Of a DNA stretch of 64,000 nucleotides, positions 47,723-57,795 are shown one piece after another. The notes beneath the pieces were generated by a model. The model was not told where the DNA came from. It saw only the letters and a program-made list of their open reading frames with translations, and did not search any database. The position numbers were made by a program, and so were the translations under genes. Origin of the DNA: Ceratodon purpureus. Taxonomy: Eukaryota; Streptophyta; Bryopsida; Pseudoditrichales; Ditrichaceae. Numbering within the stretch: position 1 is the first letter of the stretch; each line of letters starts with the position of its first letter. The DNA lies in the NCBI GenBank assembly GCA_014871385.1, contig CM026423.1, positions 16,295,690-16,359,689 of the forward strand. The letters are read 5' to 3'.

Positions 47723-50145
47723 TAATAGCTTCAACTAATTGACTTTACCATCTAAGATTTCCAAAGAAAATTCATTAATCAAATAAAAAATAGAAACTAC
47801 ACTACTTGAGGGAATTCACAAAAGCTATATACAATACAATTTAATTTCAAAGAAAAAATTTGGAAGATAGTCAATTTGACAATATATTGGAAATTAATGC
47901 CACATGTTGGTGTCAATTCTAGGATCAATATTGTTTTTTTTAAAGAAAAACTAAAAGTGCCCTTAACTCCTTTAATTCAATTGAGTCTTGTAGATTACTA
48001 ATATTTATCTATGAGTTATGAAGGAGTTACTTTTGCATGTATATTCCTTTCAACTTTCATTTAAAAAATCTTGATATTTAAAGAACTTAGATTATTTTTC
48101 TTCGTATTTTTTGTACTAACCACTTTATAAGTCATAAAGTTTTTAAGTGTGAATTCCCTTTTGAACTAGTGTTTGAATTACATTATTTAATAAACATGAC
48201 CATAGTGTAAAATAGTGATTTCTTATCACTACATAGATTACTACATTTATATAGTTTGATCATTGTTGCATTATACACATGTACAATTTAATTACTTAAT
48301 TGACAATCTAATACAGATATTATATTATTTTAATTGATGCACCTAAATATTCAATGACTAAAATTGTTAATATAATTGCCCAACAGCTATAAATTTAATT
48401 TTTACTACACATAACAGTCTATTATGTCATAATGTATAATTATAATCCATTATGTAGAATTAACAAGATTAGAGATGCCGTCATTACTGTTACACAATGT
48501 ACATTTGATTACTATTATAAATAGCATAGTCAAATTACAACTCCACTCAAGTTGTGTACATTGAGAATGCACAAAATAATCTGAGTTACTCTTAGTTGCT
48601 GTAATGTAATTGTGTGACTGTTAGTGCCAACAATACATCATGATTATTAGTACATCTATAGCAGCAACTGAACTTTACTTTAAATTGATTTTAATTATAG
48701 TTTACCTAGTACAATGATATTATTTGTACAATTCATACAGTCCAGTTGTAAATAAATTCAATTATTATATAATAATAATCATTAAAAAATATAAAATTTC
48801 AAAGACAAAATTATTGTTGAAGGAAAGTGGATACAAGATGAAAGATAAAAAATGATGAAAATAAACTAAAAAGTCATAGGAAGCAAAGCTATGAAGCTTT
48901 TAGATTGGTGGTAAAAACAAATTTGAGCGCATTACTACCAAAGAATAAAACACAATTTATTTATCTAAAGAACCTTCAAATAAACAAATAATAAATAGTT
49001 GTTTCATTTAATCAAAATTGAATGTTTAATCCACTTCACATGCAATCAAATTCCCCACATCAAATGAAAAAAATTCTTTAAAGGAAACCTCAATAAAACA
49101 ATCACAAATTCATTCTTCAACAATATCTTTTTCACATTCACCCATTCTAAGAAACCAATGAAAACAAAGAGCTTGCACATGCAATAATACGAAGGAATAT
49201 TACACTTCACTAACTCTATCGCCAAGGAATGATCATGAAGTGTAATATCCCATGAATAGAATCCCCCACATGAATCTCCCCACAAGAATAACTACGTTGG
49301 CGTGGGTTCAATTCCGGGCATGCAGGGACGCTGCGGGGGCAGCCCCGACCCGCCCATTGAGGCCGTGTCTGCCCAGCGCGGGCAGCCCCGGGCAGCCGGG
49401 CCGCTCCACTACCCGAATGACCCGTAAGCTGGCCCGTAAGCTGGCTCGTAAGTAAGTTGGCCATTCCGCCGCACGCCGCCCCAATGCCGCGGCCCTCGTC
49501 CTGCCGCCTTCCCATCCCACGGCCCCTATCCCGCGATCTCCCCCATTCGGCGATCGCCATCGCGCCACCCCCGCTCCCCCGTCCACGGGATCCCCCCCAA
49601 ACCCCGTCACCACCCCCAAACGCACAACCATCCACCCCCCACATTCATATCACATCTCAAATCTACCACTATCGCATTTTCCTACACTGACGGTCTTGTG
49701 TACCAACCGAGCGCGTTCATTACCCAAAAGCCGTCACTATACCCAAAAACCGACAGTTATACGCACTTTTTGGTGACGGGTTATGGGGGTGGCGTCCGTT
49801 GGACGGGGGAGGCTGGGGGGGTGTCCGGGGGGCGGAGGGGGCGACCAGGGGGCGCAGCGCGGCGCGAGGGCGACGGGGTGAGCGCAGGCGCGAGTGACGG
49901 AGGAGGGAGGTGGGGGAGGGGAGGGCGTTGATGGGGGAGCAGGTGGGGATAGAAAAAGTGCAATGGACTGCTCGCTGCGTCTGTGATTCACAGCACTTGC
50001 ATCGTTGGACTCCCTTCCCCTCTCGCTTTTCCACTTACCGAGGTGGGTTCCCTCTTGTGTGGATAGTTTGCGCCAGTTCGCACCATGGTCGCATTGTGAA
50101 TTCTCGTCTCTTGGTGGGTTTTATGAAGCTTTCGTGATTGTTGTA

Positions 50146-50217
50146 GGAGAGGGGAGGAGAGGGGAGGAGAGGGGAGAGAGGGGAGAGAGGGGAAGAGAGG
50201 AGAGAGAGGAGAAGAGG
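50146..50217 (+). repeat. GA-rich microsatellite in GTP cyclohydrolase leader
   Basis: A purine tract made of GGAGAGGG and GAGAGAGG units ending about 50 bases before the start codon at 50266. GA-repeats are common in plant 5' leaders and can act as GAGA-type promoter elements; that role is inferred only from position. Confidence 0.65.
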
Positions 50218-50265
50218 TTTTTGTTGCCAGGAGGGTTGGTTGGAGCGGCGGAGGGCCCAACTTTG

Positions 50266-52375
50266 ATGGGCGCTCTTAGGGAGAGGCCCACCGTCACGTA
50301 TGAAGAGTGCCATGAAGATGGCTGCGTCATTCTGCGGAATGGATTTCACAGCGCGCAGGTGGGTTTATGTGATTTGTATAATTTTTTTTATATTTTTGAA
50401 GAGATTATTTTCCCTCGGTAAAATTTTCTGTTTCGGAGGGAGTGCATTGGGTTGAATGGCATGGAGTTTTGATGGGGTGGCTGATTTTGCTGCAGCAGGA
50501 GCAGGTGGTGGAGGAGTGGGTGGAGGAGCTTCATGGGGAGAGCGAGGATAGCAGCGACGCGTCCACAATTGCGTCCGTGGACGGGGATCAGTCGAGTTTG
50601 CTGGACATGATGTCTGCGGTGAAGGTGCTGTTGGATGGGCTGGGCGAGGATATCACCCGGGATGGGCTTCTCAAGACACCGTTGCGCGTCGCGCAGGCAT
50701 TCCAGGGCGCGACCAAAGGTTTTCTATTTGCTCTCTGTGTTTCTTTCGCGTCTTGGGGACTCAGGGTTTTACGCATTTTTTTTTGAGACGACTTCTTCGG
50801 AGTGTGTTCCCCATTTGAGATCTGAAGTTCGCATCTGCTGCGATCTCGCAATCTTGACGAGGAGGATGAATTTAGGTTGGGATTTTGTTGTCGTTGATAC
50901 ATTGATGAGACATGGGTCTTCGGAGGGTTTGTGACAAAGTGCTGGATGGTGTAGGGTATCGGCAGGCAGCCAAAGATGTCGTGGGAGGGGCGCTCTTCAT
51001 GGAACCTGGAGCGGGGGGTAGCAATGGGAGTGGAGGTGGATGCGGAGGCATGGTCGTGGTGCGGAATGTGGAGTTGTTTGCCCTCTGTGAGGCTTGCCTT
51101 CTGCCCTTTCGCATCCGATGCCATATAGCTTACGTTCCTGTTGGAGAGCGTGTGGTAGGGCTTAGCAAGTTACCGCGTGTAGCAGAGCTTTTCGCAAAGA
51201 AGTTGCAGAATCCTCACCGTTTTGCTAAGGAGGTTGCCGTCTCTTTGACCGAGGCCCTTCAGCCGGAGCCTTTGGGCGTTGCTGTGCTCGTGGAGAGCTG
51301 GCATCTGCAGTGGCCAGGTGGGTTTCAAGAATCAAACCTTTTTATAAAAATAATAATCTGATTTCAATGCGGTCGTTTCCAGCGCGATGAATACGATCTC
51401 ATTTGAATGCAATTCCTTTTGGCAGGTGCGAAGGAGAATGGCGCAGTGGCCGATCTGGAGAAATGCGTGGGTTGGGTGCCCTTGACAGCGTTCGCTGGAA
51501 CAGGCCAATTTGAGGACAAGAATCATGATCTCTGGGAAGAGCTTGTGGCCCTTCTTCAGCTGGAAGGTCACAGCGTTGCGAATCGCTGCTCTCTTGATGT
51601 TGCAGCTGAGAATTCAAATTCATCTGGGTGTCCATTTGCTCTCCATGACGCAATGCCTTCCCAAAATGGATACAGCCCACTGCCTCTGCAAACTTGTAAT
51701 GGATGTAGTGGATTAGAAATTGTGGGCAACGGCGTACACAAGGTTGCCTTTGACTGCTCCGTTCCTGCTCTACCCGCAATGGTTGCAGCTGTGGAAACCT
51801 TATTGAGGTCAATAGGAGAAAACCCCAATCGGAAGGAGCTTCAATTGACTTCTTCCCGATTTGTCCAATGGCTCCTCACATCTACGCAAGGTAGCCGCGT
51901 TGGCACTCCTGGGAACGTCGATCTGCTCTCTGGATTACAGAGGTTGAGGTTTACGGGAGACGCTTCGGATCTTCCAGAGGAGATCATCTCCTCAGAGTTC
52001 AACTTCCCGTTCTGCTCACAATGTGAGCACCACCTGCTACCCTTTGTAGGCGTCGTGCACGTGGGATATTTGGCCCGGAGAGGGCGTGGGAGGAAGCAGC
52101 ACCTTGACAGGGAAAGCGTGCAGAGGGTGGTGAGGGGATACAGTCTTCGGTTGCAGGTGCAGGAGCGCTTGACGAGGGAAATTGCAGAAGCCATTGGGGG
52201 CTCCGTGATGGTGGTTGTGGAAGCCTCCCACATGTGCATGCTCTCCCGAGGTGTGCAACAAGTAGACTCTTTGACCTCCACCTACGCGTCTCTGGGGCTC
52301 TTCTCCTCAAATTCTAAACTTCGGACATCGTTCTTGCAGTTAGTCGCCAAAAAAACTCAAGGCCGGCTTACTTAG
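50266..52375 (+). CDS. GTP cyclohydrolase I, plant two-domain type
   Basis: Catalyses GTP to dihydroneopterin triphosphate, the first step of folate synthesis, in the cytosol. Four exons join in frame: 50266-50358, 50496-50718 (an acceptor at 50499 is also possible), 50955-51317, 51426-52375, giving about 542 residues. As in other plants, two GCHI domains are fused. Domain 1 (about 45-225) has DGLLKTPLRVAQAF, VVVRNVELFALCEACLLPF and YVPVGERVVGLSKLPRV. Domain 2 (about 340-525) has the zinc site FCSQCEHHLLPF (Cys426, His429), LQVQERLTREIAEAI and HMCMLSRG (Cys497). The Cys-Cys spacing of 71 equals that of the E. coli zinc cysteines 110 and 181. Domain 1 lacks the histidines (CEAC instead of CEHH) and the distal cysteine, while domain 2 lacks the GLSK-type segment of domain 1, so neither domain alone should be active, as known for plants. 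The start MGALRERP resembles plant homologues. Confidence 0.95.
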
Positions 52376-54964
52376 ATTTTTCTTCATTTTTTTTCCCCTT
52401 TTTTAAATTCCATATTTTTACTCCTAGCGTGCACCATCCATTCAAATTACAATCCATTTTTATCTCTTTGTAGTCGTCCTGTTGGTCAAGCTACACTACC
52501 TACTCATGGAAGGCAAAGCGTGTTGAGTATGTCTGAGTTGTACAATAGTTAGCAATTATCTTTAGACACAGTTTTTGATGCCGGAACTGAAAAGACAATT
52601 TTGGACAGCAGTGAAATGACTCAGCTGAACATTGAAGTGGTTGTAGACCGCAGCCCTCTATGACACTATTACACAATCCATCACGCATGGAATCGGTAAC
52701 CTCATGAGCCCGAGTGACCAAAAGTGGCTCACTCTCAATTTTGAAGGGGCTGTATCTTTGCGGAAACAATGTTCAAGCTTCACTTTCCATGTCTAACCCA
52801 ACCCTCTGCTAACTTTTTCATTTTATGTGCTCTGCAAACAAAAGTTCAAAAGTTAGAATTTGTATAGTCATCATCCCAAAGTCTAGTACAATGATATGGA
52901 TCACTCTCCCAAAGAAAGTGACCTCAAGATACCTCCGATCTCATCTAGAAGCGTGTGTCCATGCACTTAAAATGAAAGCCATACATAGATGCTACTTTTG
53001 ATGGTCTCTGATCCAAACCCGAACAAAATTTGTCCGTCAATCAACACCCTTCCAAGCTCTAGTTTCAACGTGCTAAATTCCATTGATCATGAAAAGCGCA
53101 TCCTGAAGAATATTCAAGTTGATTTGTGGGAAGCCACCCCTTTTGAAGTGGAATCTTTGTGTGACGCTTTGAACCGTGCTTCGGAAGAAATCCAACCATG
53201 GTCAAAACAGATGGCTCAATCTAGTGCAAGGAGAGAGGAGAGACCTTACCGGGACCATACGAATGTGAATGATTAGTGCTTCTCAATAACGGAGCACACT
53301 GATGTATACCTATCAAACAAACTCATAAGAGAACCCTTTTCTAGAATGTAGAACATTGTTCATCTAGAACTTGTACATCCTGCAAATCACAATTTCAAGG
53401 TTCTCCTTTCAATTTTTAACATTAATTTCTTGCCAAATTCAAGTTTTACAACCCAAATTTTGTCAAAATAATCCGTCCTGCAGGACGTGAGACCAACGTT
53501 CTCCAAATTGGAATGTTCTACTAGGGCCCACCTAGGCTTCTCCGAAGAGTTTGATGGATATTCTTTAGTGTACCCTCAATAACGTAGTCATGAAAGGCAG
53601 CTGGTTCTAACGTTCCAACTAAGTTTCTATCATCAGATAGACATCAGGATTTGAACATTGTGGATGTGACTTTCAAGTTTCAAGAAAACGTACACTGTAC
53701 AGTACTGTAGGACTGAGAGGGAGAGAACCAGAGCCTGGAGGGCAGACATCCAATTGTCCATCATCCTGAGTGACACCAGGTGCCCACTAGTACCTCCTGA
53801 CAACACTCATTCCCAAGCTCCTGTGCACAATCCTGGGCATATTCTTAAACTGAATTGGTACATTCCCTTGGACATCCCCCTAGCTGAGTCTCTCCATGCC
53901 CCTAGATTGATTGGATGAACATTGTTGCGGCCCATATTCTAAGTCAAAGTGTTGTTCATTTTGTAATACCTGTAGTAGCCCAAGTTTGTTCAAGTTTGTT
54001 GGTAGAAGAGGTTTGTGTTGCCCTAATTTTGCCCTTCTTTATTCCTCATAGAAAGAAAGCTTTTTCAAGGGATCCCAATTCTTTCACAATATGATTTCTG
54101 ATATTATAATTACCTAACTATGATTTTTAGAATTAAAAGTTTTTTTGTACCCAACTCTAACCTTGTTGCTTTCTACAAGGTTCATCTAAATATGGTTAAA
54201 TTATAAAGCCAACCATCAAAATTGAGCCTTAGAAAGACAAGAGTCCAAAGTCTTTAACAAAGCCCATAGGTCAAGTTTTATGAATTGATTATTTTAAAAT
54301 TTGTAAAAATTCTACTTTATCATACATATTCTTAAAAAATTTGGAAACGGTATACGTCCTTCTAAAGGATATGTGAAGAACATTTCAACTAAAGATTTAA
54401 TATTGTGAGAAAGTTATGGCTAAGAAAAACTTAGCCCATTTTAGACCAATTCCATCTAATGTCAATGATTATCATTCCTTGTTAATAACAAAATGTGACA
54501 AGGTTTGGAGAGCTAGATTAGCCTCTTATATTCCAATTTTTTTTATTTGTGTATATTTTGACAAATGAACTTCATGGCCCTTTTGACGAAGTTTGGAATA
54601 ACCAAGATTGGAGACTCAATTTTTTTTCAAAAAATCATCTTGGCGCCAAAGCTCTACCGTGTTTTTGCAAATCTAAATATTCAAAGAACTCATTTACCTA
54701 TACCAATCAGTTTATTATAATAATTCTTCTTATATTGCTATAGGATTCTAATCTAGATGTATATACTTTCACTGTAATCTACTATACTCACACTTCAATT
54801 TTTAAGGAAATAGTTCATATTGAAATATAAAAACTATACATCAAGAACTTTTGTAGCTTTCTGATTTATATGTCAAATAAATCAAGAAGTAAACCACATG
54901 GATTTTTGAATATTTAAATGTAGATATAGATATAGATCTATTGAAAACATCATCAATCAACATC
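52376..54964. other. Intergenic DNA, no supported gene
   Basis: The 3' untranslated region of GTP cyclohydrolase presumably ends within the first few hundred bases. The remainder drifts to AT-rich DNA; open frames at 52989-53276 (95 codons) and 54549-54743 (64 codons) carry no motif I recognise. No terminal repeats were seen. Confidence 0.45.
52989..53276 (+). CDS. Unrecognised 95-codon open frame
   Basis: Translates to a hydrophilic product with LKNIQVDLWEATPFEVESLC and a basic, polar tail. No domain, signal peptide or membrane segment is visible. It stands alone, 0.6 kb downstream of the GTP cyclohydrolase stop, in the same orientation. It may be a fragment of a decayed gene or retrotransposon, or chance; listed only for completeness. 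Confidence 0.15.
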   Translation: MLLLMVSDPNPNKICPSINTLPSSSFNVLNSIDHEKRILKNIQVDLWEATPFEVESLCDALNRASEEIQPWSKQMAQSSARREERPYRDHTNVND

Positions 54965-54968
54965 TTAA

Positions 54969-55819
54969 CCCCTAAAGTTCTGAGGGTATTTTTCATCAAA
55001 ACTGCCTCAAAACAGCCCCTCTCCAAAACAAGGTGGATTTTGCAAAGTTGAGGTCTTAATTAGTACATATAACAATAAGATCTTGTAGCTAACTTCTATG
55101 TCTACATGTCCACCAAATCTTACACACTCAATTCTCACCAATTGCAAGATCGTAACATTCAAAGTTGAAAAACAAGTTCTTTTTCCCTGCAAAAAAAGGG
55201 GACAAGAGAGTTTTGAAGGCCCAAAAAACCATTTTTTTGCATTATGGATTTTGGAGGTTTTGCTGCACGTCAAAGAAGACTGAGTAAGCTAGTAGTAATA
55301 AAAAAATCATATTCAAAAAAGTTGTGGAAAGTTGCCAAAAAAATCATTTTTCATTAGGGGGTATACTGAAATTCACAAACCAAGGCCGTTTTTGGACAGT
55401 AAAAATAGCATATGAAAAAACATTGGAATGAAAATCCAAACGGTGGGAACATGCTCTACTGCCTTCTCTATACACAGAAATTTTTATTTTTGAAAAATAT
55501 CAAAATCTCAATTTTTGGTGGAATTTCAAAGTTTCGTCTTTGGGCAGATTTTGGTGGTTTTGGGCAGTTTTGGGCAGAATTTGCTGCATTCACAGTGGCT
55601 TAGAAATATTCAGCAGCTGCCCAATGAGCAGCGTTTGACATTTAAACCTTCATAACTTTTGATCCCGATGTCGGAATTGAAAAATAAAAATAACCACACC
55701 AAGATCTCCGAACGGCCCATCTTCAATAAAAATTCCAGAAAATCCTGATACAAATTGCATTCATAGGTACATGCTCAAATTCCAAAAAAGCCCAAATGTG
55801 GCAGATTGTCCTTTAGGGG
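54969..55819. mobile_element. Non-autonomous TTAA-target DNA transposon, short copy
   Basis: 851 bp flanked by TTAA at 54965-54968 and 55820-55823. The ends are exact inverted repeats: CCCCTAAAG on the left and CTTTAGGGG on the right, 14 bp perfect when the flanking CTTAA/TTAAG is counted. The interior matches the copy at 17207-18619 in the same orientation (shared landmarks GCATTATGGATTTTG, CAAAGAAGACT, AATCCAAACGGT, TCATAGGTAC at matching distances from the ends). It encodes no transposase. Confidence 0.7.
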
Positions 55820-56119
55820 TTAAGAAAATGCCACATGGAGAGAATATTTGAGGAAAGTACAAGTACACCTTTGAAGTCTTACTTTTCCATCTAACGACCT
55901 TCAACACTATTATTTGTCAGTCATTTATCAACTCTTTGACAAAGACGTTATTCATGAGAAACATGGTAAAGGAAAATATAGACATGTATAACTCCAATTA
56001 TCATTAGAGGGATTCTATGTTTGTATAAATAACATTATTTCTTCTATTGAATTTATTTTTTATTTGTGATTTATATGTCGATAATTCTAATAAAGTGTTT
56101 TGTGTTGTTCATTGTTTAG

Positions 56120-57085
56120 AAAGGTACCCTAGTTTCAAGATTAAAGGAACTTGTGGTCGTTAAGAAGGTGTCCAAGGTTTTAATACAACAAGTAAAGGAG
56201 TTCAAGAATGAAATTGAATTTCTAAATGGGGTCGACCATGAGAACCCGTTTGATTGCACTACAATAATTCAAAATAGATGCCAATATTTGAGTTGATGGC
56301 TAATAGCTTTGTGTATGCGAGATTTTTTGAGAAGTTGTGTCATGTTCATCAAATACTTTTTATAATTGTGCTATCTTAAATAGAGTTTATGAATAGTTAA
56401 ATTTTGCCCAACTCATGAGTCTTCTGATGATTATCAAGAAAGAAGTCTTAAAACTAAAGTCAACACTTGTATATGGCCATAATATTAGGAACTTAAGAAG
56501 GGGTCCGTTTGGGGGTCTATCTACTTATACATGTTAGCAAACTCATCAATTGTCCATCAATATCTTGCTTGATGACAAGTATATTACTTATGATATTAGT
56601 GTTGTAGACTTTGGCCTCTTCTAGATTTGTACTTTATGCATGGAGTAGAAAATACATTGAAAGCACTGAAGTAGAAAGAAAACCATGGTTATTAAACTAA
56701 TTAATCACAAGCAATTGAGTAATGAAATGATAAAGGATAACATGCTGAAGACGTGTTTCTTATACCTTGCAACCTTTACAAAATTACATAAGATACAGAT
56801 TGCTAAAGGATTGATTGATTGATTGATTGGATTCTTGAAATGTGGGCAACAAGGCACGGATGCATCTATTCAATTTATTGGAATTGGTAGAAGTATGTTC
56901 AATTACATGACATTCTACGTGATCTTGCATTGTACATTTTTGACAAAGCTAAACATGGTGAATATACAAAATTCAAATTCTCTCAGGTAGAAAAAATATT
57001 TAAATCTTTTCTTTTGGGCAAGTCCCTACAAGCCATCAAGAGGATGTTATTGCTGAATTGCAACATATTTGAGTGGTTAGCCTAG
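56120..57085 (+). pseudogene. Decayed kinase-NB-ARC (NLR-type) gene fragment
   Basis: Three recognisable stretches occur in order on the plus strand. First, from 56120, a receptor-kinase N-lobe: VVVKKVSKVLIQQVKEFKN followed by EIEFLNGVDHENPF, matching the AxK-to-HxN region. Second, 56535-56630, LANSSIVHQ and then NILLDDKYITYDISVVDFGL, the catalytic and DFG loops, with the HRD aspartate region damaged. Third, 56724-57085, NB-ARC-type sequence: DNMLKTCFLYLATF then VQLHDILRDLALYIFDKAKH, matching the 'CFLxL..FP' and MHD-region (here LHD) helices of plant NLRs. Stops, frame changes and large deletions separate them; the P-loop and LRRs are absent. Kinase-NBS-LRR proteins are a class described in mosses. 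It is non-functional. Confidence 0.65.
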
Positions 57086-57275
57086 CTTCAAATGGCTAAA
57101 AAACTTCAAACGCCTAATCTCAAGTATAACTACTTTCTTAGAATATTTTTGACACTAATAATCCAAAATTTGAACGGTGCTTTTTGAATATGAAAAATTT
57201 GAAGTACATATACCTTTTACAAAATCACTTCAACAATAAAATATACCTATTATATAGAAAAGAGTTGAATTCTTG

Positions 57276-57281
<6 letters not shown>

Positions 57282-57352
<71 letters not shown>
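57282..57352. repeat. (TA)n microsatellite
   Basis: About 35 uninterrupted TA dinucleotides. The tandem tyrosine/isoleucine open frames over it are artefacts. It is followed by a short direct repeat of GGTAGATTAAATAAA. Confidence 0.95.
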
Positions 57353-57353
<1 letters not shown>

Positions 57354-57437
57354 TAGAAATCTAGGTAGATTAAATAAATTCTTGTATATGAAAGGTAGAT
57401 TAAATAAATATAGGTAGATTTCAAACATCTCTTTATG

Positions 57438-57742
57438 GTCAAATCTTTCGAACTTGAAATTTTTTCCACATATTATTAACATAGAGACGATCTCGTGCTA
57501 AAATTTTCATGGCCAAATTCTGTTTTTCCAATCTTTGGGAGGGTGTCAAAGTTGGTAGTATTGATTTTATTTTTCTTAGCTACACATGTTGGTAGATTTT
57601 GAGTATCTATTTTTGTGTAGATCATCTGCCTTTGAAATTTGGTACACGTGTTATTAACTTAAAGATGATGGTGGTAAACTTTTCATAGTAAAATTCCAAT
57701 TTTGGAGCTTTTAGGAGGGCGGCAAAGTTGGCAGCAATGAAG
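57438..57742. repeat. Diverged tandem duplication, ~177-bp period
   Basis: The features CTTTGAAAT or CTTGAAAT, TTATTAAC, TTTTCAT and GGAGGG..CAAAGTTGG recur in the same order at about 57447-57562 and 57628-57740. Copies have many differences. No coding potential. Confidence 0.55.
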
Positions 57743-57795
57743 CTTTTTTTCTCCTATGAATGCAAAAATTCGTAAACATGTTGTACCTGATTGTA

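Larger units (their letters stand above)
45813..50265. other. Intergenic DNA between LPEAT1 and GTP cyclohydrolase I
   Basis: The first kilobase probably includes the LPEAT1 3' untranslated region. 46.9-49.25 kb is AT-rich without genes, apart from a MITE at 47250-47722. A sharp change to GC-rich DNA occurs at 49.29 kb, with a tRNA B-box-like GGGTTCAATTCC (about 49305) and a short tandem repeat CCCGTAAGCTGG at 49421-49444. The G/C-rich tract up to 50.2 kb is probably the promoter/leader of the next gene; open frames in it are low-complexity. Confidence 0.45.

Noticed and set aside
49293-49312. Retrotransposon primer-binding site
   Set aside because: The tRNA-like GGGTTCAATTCC is in the same sense as a tRNA, not its complement, and no LTR boundary (TG..CA with a paired copy) was found.
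49216-50349. Several minus-strand frames upstream of GTP cyclohydrolase
   Set aside because: Gly/Arg/Pro/Ser-rich translations of GC- and GA-repeat promoter DNA, with no motif.
54965-54977. Interstitial telomere repeat (CCCTAAA)
   Set aside because: Only one unit at each end, in inverted orientation, and repeated at the ends of a second homologous element; a transposon terminus explains it better.
57184-57482. Open frames encoding Tyr-Ile repeats on both strands
   Set aside because: Pure product of the (TA)n microsatellite.
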